From positions 52,739,350-52,803,349 of the forward strand of contig OZ024795.1 of assembly GCA_964017045.1 (NCBI GenBank): a stretch of 64,000 nt of DNA, in the 5' to 3' direction. A program made the translations under genes and the position numbers. The DNA is from Omphiscola glabra (lineage: Eukaryota; Mollusca; Gastropoda; Lymnaeidae). This document shows positions 31,975-43,700 of this stretch, one piece after another (position 1 is the stretch's first letter; every line of letters begins with the position of its first letter). Under the pieces are notes generated by a model. That model was not told the DNA's origin. It saw only the letters and a list, made by a program, of their open reading frames with translations, and ran no database searches.

Positions 31975-32120
31975 TTGGGTACATTGAGAAGTACAGTTTC
32001 AGTAGTCATGATAAATAGTTTTGGGTACATTGAGAAGTACAGTTTCAGTAGTCATGATAATTAGTTTTGGGTACATTGAGAAGTACAATTTCAATAGTAA
32101 TGATAAATAGTTACATTGAG
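31975..32120. repeat. 46-bp minisatellite, 3 copies
   Basis: Unit contains TTTTGGGTACATTGAGAAGT and TTTCAGTAGTCATGATAA. It is absent from duplication copy A. Confidence 0.92.
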
Positions 32121-33098
32121 AGGCTCGGTAGTCTTTGAAAAATTTCAAGTTTCAAGACACTGATATGTGGTAGAAATATTGACCAGATTTTTAATGGAGA
32201 ATTGATTTCATTGAACTAGATACCCTGCTATCTCACATATCTGACTTAATTTAATGAAGATAAACAAAACTTAGGACTTATTTGTATAAATATAATTCAT
32301 AAAAATATTTGGAAATATAGGTAGAAATGTCTTCTTCATTTACACCAGAATGTAAATATTAACATCAGAATGTAAATATGTAATCTAAGGACAGGAGTTA
32401 AACCAAGTACGGGAAAATCTGAAAATAAGGCAGCAATGAAACGATGAAAGTGTCGGCAAGAAGCCTTCTTCACGTAACAAATGACAGTAAAAACAATATA
32501 AATAAAATAACATTTGGCTCCCATGAAGTATCTGAGAAGACAGCAAGAAGAATTTAAAATAAATCCTTTATTACTAATGTTTGTTAAAGATCTAATTATT
32601 TTTTAAAGTATATTTTTGTTTTATAATCTATAAAATCTGGCTTCTAAAATTTGGTGGCCCAAAAGATTATTGAGGCCATAGAACTATGTCTACTAAGCTT
32701 ATAGGTAAATTTGCCCCTTTCAAAAATACAGAACACACTATATAAAACTAGACAAACAAGTTTATAATTTCTCTATTAACAGATGGTTTCTATAAACACT
32801 TTTGATAATATGTTGTGATCTGATTGAAAACAATTTCGCTTGATTTCATGGTTCACCTGACCCAGGTACTGAATATCTATTAAGTGGTAGACTCATTTCC
32901 AGTTTATTTTTAGTTTTATTGTACATGAGATTTGGTGAGTAAGTTTGTTTTTTTTTATCACAAATGATACTAGGTTTGAAAGAATGAAAAATTAATGTAA
33001 AGACAAAAATATGTCATCATAATTTATTGGAAACTTTAATACATAGTGAAATAGTTTTGATAATGTTCTCAATTTTCATTTTGGTCACCAGAACTGAT

Positions 33099-33990
33099 TT
33101 GCATCCATGATTGGGTACCACTGAGATGCTACATCCATGATTGGATACAACTGAGATACATTCATGATTGGGTACAACTGAGATTCATCCATGATTAGAT
33201 ACAACTGAGATACATCCATGATTGGGTACCACTTAGATACTACATCCATAATTGTGTACAAATGAGATACATCCATGATTGGATACAACTGAGATACTAC
33301 ATCCATGATTGGATACAACTTAGATACTACATACATTATTGAATACAACTGAGATTCATCCATGATTAGATACAACTGAGATACTACATCCATGATTGGA
33401 TACAACTGAGATACTACATCCATTATTGGATACAACTGAGATAATACATCCATGATTGGATACAACTGAGATACTACATCCATGATTGGGTACAACTGAG
33501 ATACTACATCCATTATTGGATACAACTGAGATACTACATCCATGATTGGGTACAACTGCAATACTACAACCATAATTGTGTACAACTGAGATACTACATC
33601 CATGATTGGATACAACTGAGATACTACATCCATTATTGGATACAAATGAGATTCATCCATGATTAGATACAACTGAGATACTACATCCATGATTGGATAA
33701 AACTGAGATACTACATCCATTATTGGATACAACTGAGATACTACATCCATGATTGGGTACAACTGCAATACAACCATAATTGTGTACAACTGAGATACTA
33801 CATCCATGATTGGATACAACTGAGATACTACATCCATTATTGGATACAAATGAGATTCATCCATGATTAGATACAACTGAGATACTGCATCCATGATTGG
33901 ATATAACTGAGATACTACATCAATGATTGGGTACAACTGAGATACTACATCCATGATTGGATACAACTGAGATACATCCATGATTGGATA
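33099..33990. repeat. 30-bp minisatellite, about 30 copies (copy B)
   Basis: Unit ATCCATGATTGGATACAACT then GAGATACTAC, mixed with 27-bp units lacking TAC and a recurrent CATTATTGG variant. Blocks of several units recur (33420-33640 and 33600-33840 are similar). The 298-residue minus-strand frame (10-residue repeat around SQLYPIMD) is an artefact. Confidence 0.95.
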
Positions 33991-34331
33991 CCACCAAGAT
34001 TTCTTTCATCTGTAACAAAGACATTCCTAAATAGGTAAGTCTTTATCTTTTATTGTGGCAAGACTCCTTGAATTCCAACATTTCAACATTGAAGACAGTT
34101 TACTCTTATGATTTTGACGTACAATGTACTATTTTGAGGTGTACACATTATTATATATATACTGTATATTTTGTGATGAGATTGTACGATTTTAAGAGTT
34201 TGAGAGTGAACAGGTCTGACATTGGACCACAGATAGTGTTTCCTTCCTGAACATTTGACCACCATCATCACCAAGTTCCTGATGACTATCAGTGCCAATA
34301 TTAGCAATGTTTCTATAGAGTTAACATGAGC

Positions 34332-34640
34332 ATACTAAAGTACAGTATGATTTTTAAAAAATTATTCATTTATTTGATTGTTGATGGTTTGACTTATAAC
34401 TGAAAGGTGTGTACAAATAAATGTGTGTATGAACTTGAGAACCAAGATCTAAATGTTTAAATAGTAGCTTCTATTGATAATTATATGCGTTTCTTTAAAT
34501 GTTATAATTTGTTACTTGAATCTCACTTTTCATGTATTTGATTTTGTAGACAGTATAAGACTTTATAGATCTGCCCTTGTAAATATGTTGTCTAGCATTA
34601 GTGAAAGATGTATACAGTGTTGGTCATCAAATGTACCTGG
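34332..34640. other. Unassigned, with a paralogue at about 35210-35345
   Basis: Contains CTTTTCATGTA.TTGATTTTGTAGACA and ATATGTTGTCTAG, which recur near 35250-35310 and partly near 35648-35660. This is a triplicated stretch of unknown role. The short + frame at 34474-34662 is not supported. Confidence 0.45.
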
Positions 34641-34872
34641 TATTAGATGTTGTAGGTGTTAAGGTACGTTCACACGGCCGACAGGTCTGCTATTAGATGT
34701 TGTAGGTGTTAAGGTACGTTCACACGGCCGACAGGTCTGCTATTAGATGTTCTAGGTGTTAAGGTACGTTCACACGGCCGACAGGTCTGCTATTAGATGT
34801 TCTAGGTGTTAAGGTACGTTCACACAGCCGACAGGTCTGCTATTAGATGTTGTAGGTGTTAAGGTACGTTCA
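34641..34872. repeat. 50-bp minisatellite containing a MITE-like end, about 4.6 copies
   Basis: Unit: TATTAGATGTTGTAGGTGTT, AAGGTACGTTCACACGGCCG, ACAGGTCTGC. The AAGGTACGTTCACA part matches the 14-bp terminal repeat of the MITE at 35364-35620 with one difference. The last unit is cut at GGTACGTTCA and joins the next array. Confidence 0.92.
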
Positions 34873-35200
34873 ACACATTTAGTGGACATAGTTCAACACA
34901 TTTAGTGGACATAGTTCAACACATTTAGTACACATAGTTCAACACATTTAGTGGACATAGTTCAACACATTTAGTGGACATAGTTCAACACATTTAGTGT
35001 ACATAGTTCAACACATTTAGTGGACATACTTCAACACATTTAGTGGACATAGTTCAACACATTTAGTGGACATAGTTCAACACATTTAGTACACATAGTT
35101 TAACACATTTAGTGGACATAGTTCAACACAATTAGTGCACATAGTTCATCACATTTAGTACACATAGATCAACACATTTAGTGGATATAGTTCAACACAT
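34868..35200. repeat. 23-bp minisatellite, about 14 copies
   Basis: Unit GTTCAACACATTTAGTGGACATA, with ACACATA and TGTACATA variants. Its TCAACACAT...AGT...GACAT layout resembles the 23-bp form of the large satellite that starts at 37868. Confidence 0.94.
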
Positions 35201-35363
35201 GAGCACCAATATCTAAATTTCCTTAAATGTTATACTTTGTAACTTGAATCTCACTTTTCATGTACTTGATTTTGTAGACATAAGACTTTGTAGATATGTT
35301 GTCTAGTATTAGTGAAGGATGAATACGGTCTTGTTTATCAAATGTACCCGGTATGTAGTTGTA

Positions 35364-35620
35364 AAGGTACATTCACACTGCAGATTTGTAACTTGGATTC
35401 TCTACTTTCTGTAACTACAAGCTACTCACTATCCGAGCTGCTCTCTATACAAGCTACTCACTGCATAAAAACGGGGCCTTTTCACTGATTTTTATATAGT
35501 GTTGCCGTACAGTGTCTGCTGGCAAGTTACAGAAACAATCCATCATGTTTAATGCTCATCATATCTGCTTGTGTTAAGGTGAAGAATCCTAGTAAGAATC
35601 GGAAAATGTGAATGTACCTT
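35364..35620. mobile_element. Small MITE with 14-bp inverted repeats
   Basis: A 257-bp sequence with perfect terminal inverted repeats AAGGTACATTCACA (35364-35377, complement at 35607-35620). It has no coding capacity. No clear target duplication was found, so the superfamily is unassigned. Confidence 0.65.
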
Positions 35621-35867
35621 GAGACTTTTTACATATGCCCCTATAAATATGTTGTCTAGTATCAGTTAAGGATGTGTGAAATTGTATATATTGCTGGTCA
35701 TCAAATGGTCAGACTCAATTGTGCACAAAAAGAGTTTAATTATTTGGCAACCAGCAATGAAATAATAACAGGGGCAATGCAGAATTACAATGTCAAAGCT
35801 CCCTGTGATAAACATACAAATGTCTTTTGTACAAAAACTGAACACCATCCATAACGAGTATTCATTG

Positions 35868-35951
35868 TGAGATTGTTCTTGACGAACTCTTGAGATTGTT
35901 CTTGACGAACTCTTGAGATTGTTCTTGACGAGATCTTGAGATTGTTCTTGA
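35868..35951. repeat. 23-bp minisatellite, about 3.6 copies
   Basis: Unit TGAGATTGTTCTTGACGAAC then TCT; the last copy reads GACGAGATCT. Confidence 0.92.
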
Positions 35952-36088
35952 TCTAAACAATGGTGATGGTGTATTTTTTAGACAAATGTTCAATAGATGT
36001 TTGTATGTTGTAGGAAAAGTATGCAATCCAGGCAAGCTGTATCTTCACGGCCTGGACTTTTTAATAAACATTTAAATATAAGCACATC

Positions 36089-36417
36089 GGAAGATTATGG
36101 TTACCGGAAATTTGTTCGAAAGAAATTTCGTCGACAGAAAATTGATTGACGGAAATTTGATCGACCGGAAATTTGATCAACCGGAAATTTGGTCGAATCT
36201 TTTTTTCAGTACACACATTAAAATTTTCGCCAAATTTCTTTTTGAACGCAATATACTATATAGTAAAACAAAATAATGCGTTCAAAAATAAATTTGACGC
36301 AAAACTTGAACGTGTAAACTAAAAAAAAGATTCGACAAAATGTCCGTTCGATCAATTTTCCGTTCGATCAATTTTCTGAAATTTCTTTCAATCAAATTTC
36401 GGGATATGGAAGATTAT
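36089..36417. mobile_element. Foldback MITE with about 150-bp inverted arms and 10-bp target duplication
   Basis: Body 36099-36407. The left arm begins CCGGAAATTTG.TCGAAAGAAATTTC and the right arm is its imperfect complement (CCCGAAATTTGATTGAAAGAAATTTC). The arms run almost to a short AT-rich centre at about 36250-36262 (ATATACTATATAG). Repeated GGAAATTTGATCGACC motifs lie in the left arm. Flanking GGAAGATTAT at 36089-36098 and 36408-36417 is a 10-bp direct repeat. Long inverted arms plus a 9-10-bp duplication are typical of Mutator-like elements; that class assignment is inference. Confidence 0.7.
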
Positions 36418-36427
36418 AGCATGCCTG

Positions 36428-36501
36428 GATTTCACACTTTGCCTGTATTTCACACTTTGCCTGTATTTCACACTTTGCCTGTATTTCACACTTTGCCTGT
36501 A
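36428..36501. repeat. 18-bp minisatellite, 4 copies
   Basis: Unit TTTCACACTTTGCCTGTA. A single unit with flank recurs at about 36578-36592. Confidence 0.92.
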
Positions 36502-37867
36502 GGAAAGTATGCAATCCCGGCATTCTATATCTGAACTTTTTAAAAAAATATTAACACCACGATATAGAATGCCTGGATTTCACACTTTGCGTAGCGTGGA
36601 TTTCACCAAGTCATCAATTTAACTTGTGTTTCTTTATGAAGATAACTCATTTTATATCACCAGGAGATTTCATGTTTTCATCTCTTTGGAGATAGTCTCG
36701 CGGGGAGAATTTTTGTTTTTCTCCCCGTAAAATAAAGAGCATTCATGTTTTCATTTTCTTATTTTATTAAATAATAAAAAAATTCTTTTACATTATTTAT
36801 TCTTATAATTCTTTTTTTTATTATATTAAATTTCTTAAACACAATATCAGATTATTTGCATTCTACTTTCAAACTTCAATCTTTATTTATTTAACATTCT
36901 TTGCATTGATATATTCTTGAATTTGTTGTGCACCACCATCTGTCGATTAAAGTAATTTCAGATGTTGAGTCTTCTTTGTCTTTAATTGTTCTGCGCAACT
37001 GTTGATGTAGTGTCTTCCCTCATATTCTTTGCCTTCAGTTCTTCAGCACCACCTGAAAATTAAAGATATATTGATTTGCAAACACATTCAGATATTCAAT
37101 TTATAGAACCAATAAATCCACCCCTATCTGTATTGATTGTTATACTAATCAAATTACTATAATGTCATTTAAGTAGTCAAATGCACTTTAAAAAATTATT
37201 TATAGAAGCAAACAAACGACATAATCTCCCTATTGACGCAAGAACGTGTGTAAATTAGAAGTATTGATTACAAATTTAAATAACATTTTAAATGACCTAT
37301 ACGTTTTAAAAATAGCTATATCCCTTTTCTTAGTTCATATTCTACATAAATTTAACATACCTTATTTCGTTTGAAATTGCCATTTAATGGATTAACTTCT
37401 GTGCAATGGAAGATCATGGGAACATGTTGAAGTCTGGTTTCTCTTGACAATTGACATTGTGTTTGCCTTAACTATTCATCTTCTGATTTCTCTTGACCAT
37501 TGATTTCTGTTGAAGAATTATAATATCTCATTAAAAATGAATGCTTAATAAATTCAAAAATGTAGCATGTGCATTTGTTTCATTTCAAACACCTTAGAAC
37601 ACTGGTTCTCACACCTTTTCAAATGATGCTCAATTAGGGGTGTTAGTGATTGTGGGTCTACTATTCTACTCTGTCAACCCACACCATTTTACCCCACTCC
37701 CCACCTTTGAGAAAAAGCATAAATAAGGCCACAGTAAAGTGTCCCATCTAGCATTAACCCCCCTCCCCCCCCTCTCTCTTTTCCTTTACATCTTGAAAGG
37801 TGTAGGCACATGTACAATGACAACCACCACAAATGGATCACAACTTCTTCAAATCCACTGCAGCCTA
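36502..37867. other. Unassigned AT-rich sequence with one hairpin
   Basis: Begins with a paralogue of 36010-36090 (GTATGCAATCC.GGCA and ACTTTTTAA.AAA). At 36701-36727 a perfect 9-bp stem, CGGGGAGAA / TTCTCCCCG, is followed by AATAAAG. Pyrimidine-rich stretches occur at 37700-37800. No gene recognised. Confidence 0.45.
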
Positions 37868-39764
37868 AACTTTAACATGTTCTAAACATGAACAACACAT
37901 AACTAAGTCTAGTCACGATCAACACATAACAAAACCTAGACTTGGCCTAAATGTTGTTTGAGAATGATCAACACATAACTGGGTCTAGACATAATTAACA
38001 CATAACTAGTTCTAAAAATGGTCAACACATAAATAAGTCTACACATGACCAAGACATAAGTTTAGACACGATCAACACATAACTAGGTCTAGTTTTGATC
38101 AACAGATAACAAGGTCTAGACAAAATCAATACATAACTAGGTGTAGTCATGATCAACGCATAACTAAGTCTAAACATGATTAACACATAAGTCTAGATAT
38201 GGTCAACACATAAGTCTAGACATGATCAACACATAACTAGTTATAGACATGGTCAACAAATAACTAAGTCTAGACATAACCAACACATAACTAAGTCTAG
38301 TCATGATAAACACATAAGTCTAGACATGATCAACACATAACTAAGTGTAGACATGATCAACACAAGTCTAGTTTTGATCAACACATAACTAGGTCTAGAT
38401 ATGGTCAAAACATAAGTCTAGACATGACCAACATATAACTAAGTCTAGACATCATCAACACATAACTAGGTCTTAACATGATTAACACATAAGTCTAGAC
38501 ATGATCAACACATAACTAGGTCTAGACATGGTCAACACATGACTAGGTCGAGACAAGATCAACACACAAATAGGTCTAGACATGATCAACACACAACTAA
38601 GTCTAGATATGATCAACACATAACTAAGTCTAGACATAATCAACACATAACTAAGTATAAACATGATTAACACATAAGTCTAGACATGATCAACACATAA
38701 GTAGTTCTAGACATGGTCAACACATAACTAAGTCTAGTCACGATCAACACATAGGTCTAGACATGATCAACACATAACAAAACCTAGACTTGGCCTAGAT
38801 GTTGTTTGAGAATGATCAACACATCACTAAGTCTAGACATGGCCTAGACATGGTCTACACATAACTAAGTCTATACATGATCAACACATATCTAGGTCTA
38901 AACATGATTAACACATAACTAGGTCTAGACATTATCAACACAAGTCTAGTTTTGATCAACATATAACAAGGTCTAGACATGGTCAACACATAGGTATAGA
39001 CATGATCAACACATAACTAAGTCTATACATGATCAACACATATCTAGGTCTAGACATGATCAACACATAAATAAATCTATTTATGGTCAACACATAAGTA
39101 GGTCTAGACATGGTCAACGCATAACTAGGTCTAGACATGGATAACACATAACTAGGTCTAGACACAATCAACACATAACTAAGTCTAGACATAATCAACA
39201 CATAACTAAGTCTAGACATGATTAACACAAGTCTAGTTTTGGTCAACACATAAGTCTAGAAATGATCAACACATAACTAAGTCTAGACATGACCAACACA
39301 TAAGTCTAGATGTGATCAACACATAACTAGGGTTAGACATGGTCAACACATAACTAGGTTAACATGGTCAACACATAACTAAGTCTAGACATGATTAAAA
39401 CATAATTCTAGACATGATCAACACATAACTAGTTATAGACATGGTCAACAAATAACTAAGTCTAGACATGATCAACACATAACTAAGTGTAGACATGATC
39501 AACACATAAGTCTAGACATGACCAACACATAACTAGGTCTAGACATGGTAAACATATAACTAAATCTAGACATGATCAACACATAACTAAGTCTAGACAT
39601 CATCAACACATAACTAGGTCTAAACATGATTTAACACATAAGTCTAGACATAATTAACACATAACTAGTTCTAAAAATGGTCAACACATAACTAGGTTAA
39701 CATGGTCAACACATAACTAAGTCTAGACATGATTAAAACATAAGTCTAGACATGATCAACACAT

Positions 39765-42700
39765 AACTAGTTATAGACATGGTCAACAAATAACTAAGTC
39801 TAGACATAATCAACACATAACTAAGTGTAGACATGATCAACACAAGTCTAGTTTTGATCAACACATAACTAGGTCTAGATATGGTCAACACATAAGTCTA
39901 GACATGACCAACACATAACTAGGTCTAGACATGGTAAACATATAACTAAATCTAGACATGATCAACACATAACTAAGTCTAGACATCATCAACACATAAC
40001 TAGGTCTAAACATGATTAACACATAAGTCTAGACATAATTAAAACATAACTAGTTCTAAAAATGGTCAACACATAACTAAGTCTACACATAACCAAGACA
40101 TAAGTTTAGACGCAATCAACACATAACTAGGTCTAGTTTTGATCAACAGATAACAAGGTCTAGACATAATCAACACATAACTAGGTGTAGTCATGATCAA
40201 CACATAACTAGGTCTAGACATGGTCAACACATAAGTCTAGATGTGATCAACACATAACTAGGTCTAGACATGGTCAACGCATAACTAAGTCTAAAGATGA
40301 TTAACACATAAGTCTAGACATGATCAACACATAACTAAGTCTAGACATGACCAACACATAAGTCTAGATGTGATCAACACATAACTAGGTCTAGACATGG
40401 TCAACACATAACTAGGTTAACATGGTCAACACATAACTAAGTCTATACATGATCAACACATATGTCTAGACATTATCAACACATAACTAGGTCTAAACAT
40501 GATTAACACACAAGTCTAGACATAATTAACACATAACTAGTTCTAAAAATGTTCAACACATAAATAAGTCTACACATGACCAAGACATAAGTTTAGACAC
40601 GATCAACACATAACTAGGTCTAGTTTTGATCAACAGATAACAAGGTCTAGACATAATCAATACATAACTAGGTGTAGTCATGATCAACACATAACTAGGT
40701 CTAGACATGGTCAACACATAACTAAGTCTATACATGATCAACACATAGGTCTAGACATTATCAACACATAACTAGGTCTAAACATGATTAACACACAAGT
40801 CTAGACATAATTAACACATAACTAGTTCTAAAAATGTTCAACACATAAATAAGTCTACACATGACCAAGACATAAGTCTAGACATGACCAACACATAACT
40901 AGGTCTAGACATGGTCAACATATAACTAAGTCTAGACATGATCAACACATAACTAGGTCTTAACATGATTAACACATAAGTCTAGACATGATCAACACAT
41001 AACTAGGTCTAGACATGACCAACACACAACTAGGTCTAGACATGGTCACCACATAAGTCTAGACATAATCAACACATAAATAGGTGAAGTCATGATCAAC
41101 ACAAAACTAGGTCTAGACATGGTCAACATATAACTTGGTCTAGACATGATCAACACATAACTAGGTCTAGACATGGTCAACACATAACTAGGTCTAGACA
41201 TGATCAACACACAACTAAGTCTAGATATGATCAACACATAACTAAGTCTAGATATGATCAACACATAACTAAGTCTAGACACAATCAACACATTACTAAT
41301 TCTAAACATGATTAACACATAAGTCTAGACATGATCAACACATAAGTAGTTATAGACATGGTCAACAAATAACTAAGTCTAGACATAATCAACACATAAC
41401 TAAGTGTAGACATGATCAACACAAGTCTAGTTTTGATCAACACATAACTAGGTCTAGATATGGTCAACACATAAGTCTAGACATGACCAACACATAACTA
41501 GGTCTAGACATGGTAAACATATAACTAAATCTAGACATGATCAACACATAACTAAGTCTAGACATCATCAACACATAACTAGGTCTAAACATGATTAACA
41601 CATAAGTCTAGACATAATTAAAACATAACTAGTTCTAAAAATGGTCAACACATAACTAAGTCTACACATAACCAAGACATAAGTTTAGACGCAATCAACA
41701 CATAACTAGGTCTAGTTTTGATCAACAGATAACAAGGTCTAGACATAATCAACACATAACTAGGTGTAGTCATGATCAACACATAACTAGGTCTAGACAT
41801 GGTCAACACATAAGTCTAGATGTGATCAACACATAACTAGGTCTAGACATGGTCAACGCATAACTAAGTCTAAAGATGATTAACACATAAGTCTAGACAT
41901 GATCAACACATAACTAAGTCTAGACATGACCAACACATAAGTCTAGATGTGATCAACACATAACTAGGTCTAGACATGGTCAACACATAACTAGGTTAAC
42001 ATGGTCAACACATAACTAAGTCTATACATGATCAACACATATGTCTAGACATTATCAACACATAACTAGGTCTAAACATGATTAACACACAAGTCTAGAC
42101 ATAATTAACACATAACTAGTTCTAAAAATGTTCAACACATAAATAAGTCTACACATGACCAAGACATAAGTTTAGACACGATCAACACATAACTAGGTCT
42201 AGTTTTGATCAACAGATAACAAGGTCTAGACATAATCAATACATAACTAGGTGTAGTCATGATCAACACATAACTAGGTCTAGACATGGTCAACACATAA
42301 CTAAGTCTATACATGATCAACACATAGGTCTAGACATTATCAACACATAACTAGGTCTAAACATGATTAACACACAAGTCTAGACATAATTAACACATAA
42401 CTAGTTCTAAAAATGTTCAACACATAAATAAGTCTACACATGACCAAGACATAAGTCTAGACATGACCAACACATAACTAGGTCTAGACATGGTCAACAT
42501 ATAACTAAGTCTAGACATGATCAACACATAACTAGGTCTTAACATGATTAACACATAAGTCTAGACATGATCAACACATAACTAGGTCTAGACATGACCA
42601 ACACACAACTAGGTCTAGACATGGTCACCACATAAGTCTAGACATAATCAACACATAAATAGGTGAAGTCATGATCAACACAAAACTAGGTCTAGACATG

Positions 42701-42922
42701 GTCAACATATAACTTGGTCTAGACATGATCAACACATAACTAGGTCTAGACATGGTCAACACATAACTAGGTCTAGACATGATCAACACACAACTAAGTC
42801 TAGATATGATCAACACATAACTAAGTCTAGATATGATCAACACATAACTAAGTCTAGACACAATCAACACATTACTAATTCTAAACATGATTAACACATA
42901 AGTCTAGACATGATCAACACAT
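39765..42922. repeat. 1579-bp higher-order block, two near-identical copies
   Basis: About 39765-41343 and 41344-42922 are offset by 1579 bp. The same rare variants (for example TAGTTTTGATCAACAGATAAC and CTAGGTGAAGTCATGATC) recur at that exact spacing, and I saw essentially no differences over long stretches. Confidence 0.9.
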
Positions 42923-43169
42923 AAGTAGTTCTAGACATGGTCAACACATAACTAAGTCTAGTCACGATCAACACATAGGTCTAGACATGATCAACGCATA
43001 GGTCTAAACATGATCAACACAGAACTAGGTCTAGACATGATCAACACATAAGTCTAGTCAAGATCAACACATAGGTCTAGACATGATCAACACATAAGTC
43101 TAGTCATGATCAACACATAACTAGGTCTAGACATAATCAACAAATAATTAAGTCTAGACATGATCAACG

Positions 43170-43700
43170 CTAAACTAGGTCTAGACATGGTCTGGATGTC
43201 GTTTGAGAATGATCAACACATAACTAAGTCTAGACATGGTCTGGATGTTGTTTGAGAATGATCCACACATAACTAAGTCTAGACATGGTCAACACATAAC
43301 TAAGTCTAGATATGGTCAACATATAACTAAGTCTAGAAATTGTCTGGATGTTGTTTGAGAATGATCAACACATATCTAAGTTTAGACATGATCTGAATGT
43401 CATTTGAGAATGGTAAACACATAACTAAGTCTAGACATGTTATGGATGTTGTTTGAGAATGATCAACATATAAATAAGTTTAGACAAGATCAACACATAA
43501 CTAAGTCTAGACATGCTCAACACATACCTAAATCTAGACATGGTCAACACATAACTAAGTCTAGACATGGTCTGGATGTCGTTTGAGAATGGTCAACAAC
43601 TAACTAAGTCTAGAAATGGTCAAAACATAACTAAATCTAGACATGGTCAACACATAACTAAGTCTAGACATGGTCTGGATGTCGTTTGAGAATGGTCAAC
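43170..43700. repeat. Variant satellite block with GGATGTCGTTTGAGAATG insert
   Basis: Some monomers here carry GTCTGGATGTYGTTTGAGAA in place of the usual spacer, about seven times. Single copies also occur near 37948 and 38793, read as GCCTAGATGTTGTTTGAGAA or similar. Confidence 0.85.

Larger units (their letters stand above)
31514..34331. repeat. Segmental duplication B (partner 29345-31330)
   Basis: Second copy of the segment, enlarged by a 46-bp repeat (31975-32120), a longer 30-bp array and about 150 bp of extra sequence at 34060-34215. Confidence 0.88.

Noticed and set aside
33085..33981. 298-codon minus-strand frame with a 10-residue repeat
   Set aside because: It is the 30-bp array. 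It is absent as a continuous frame in the paralogous copy A.
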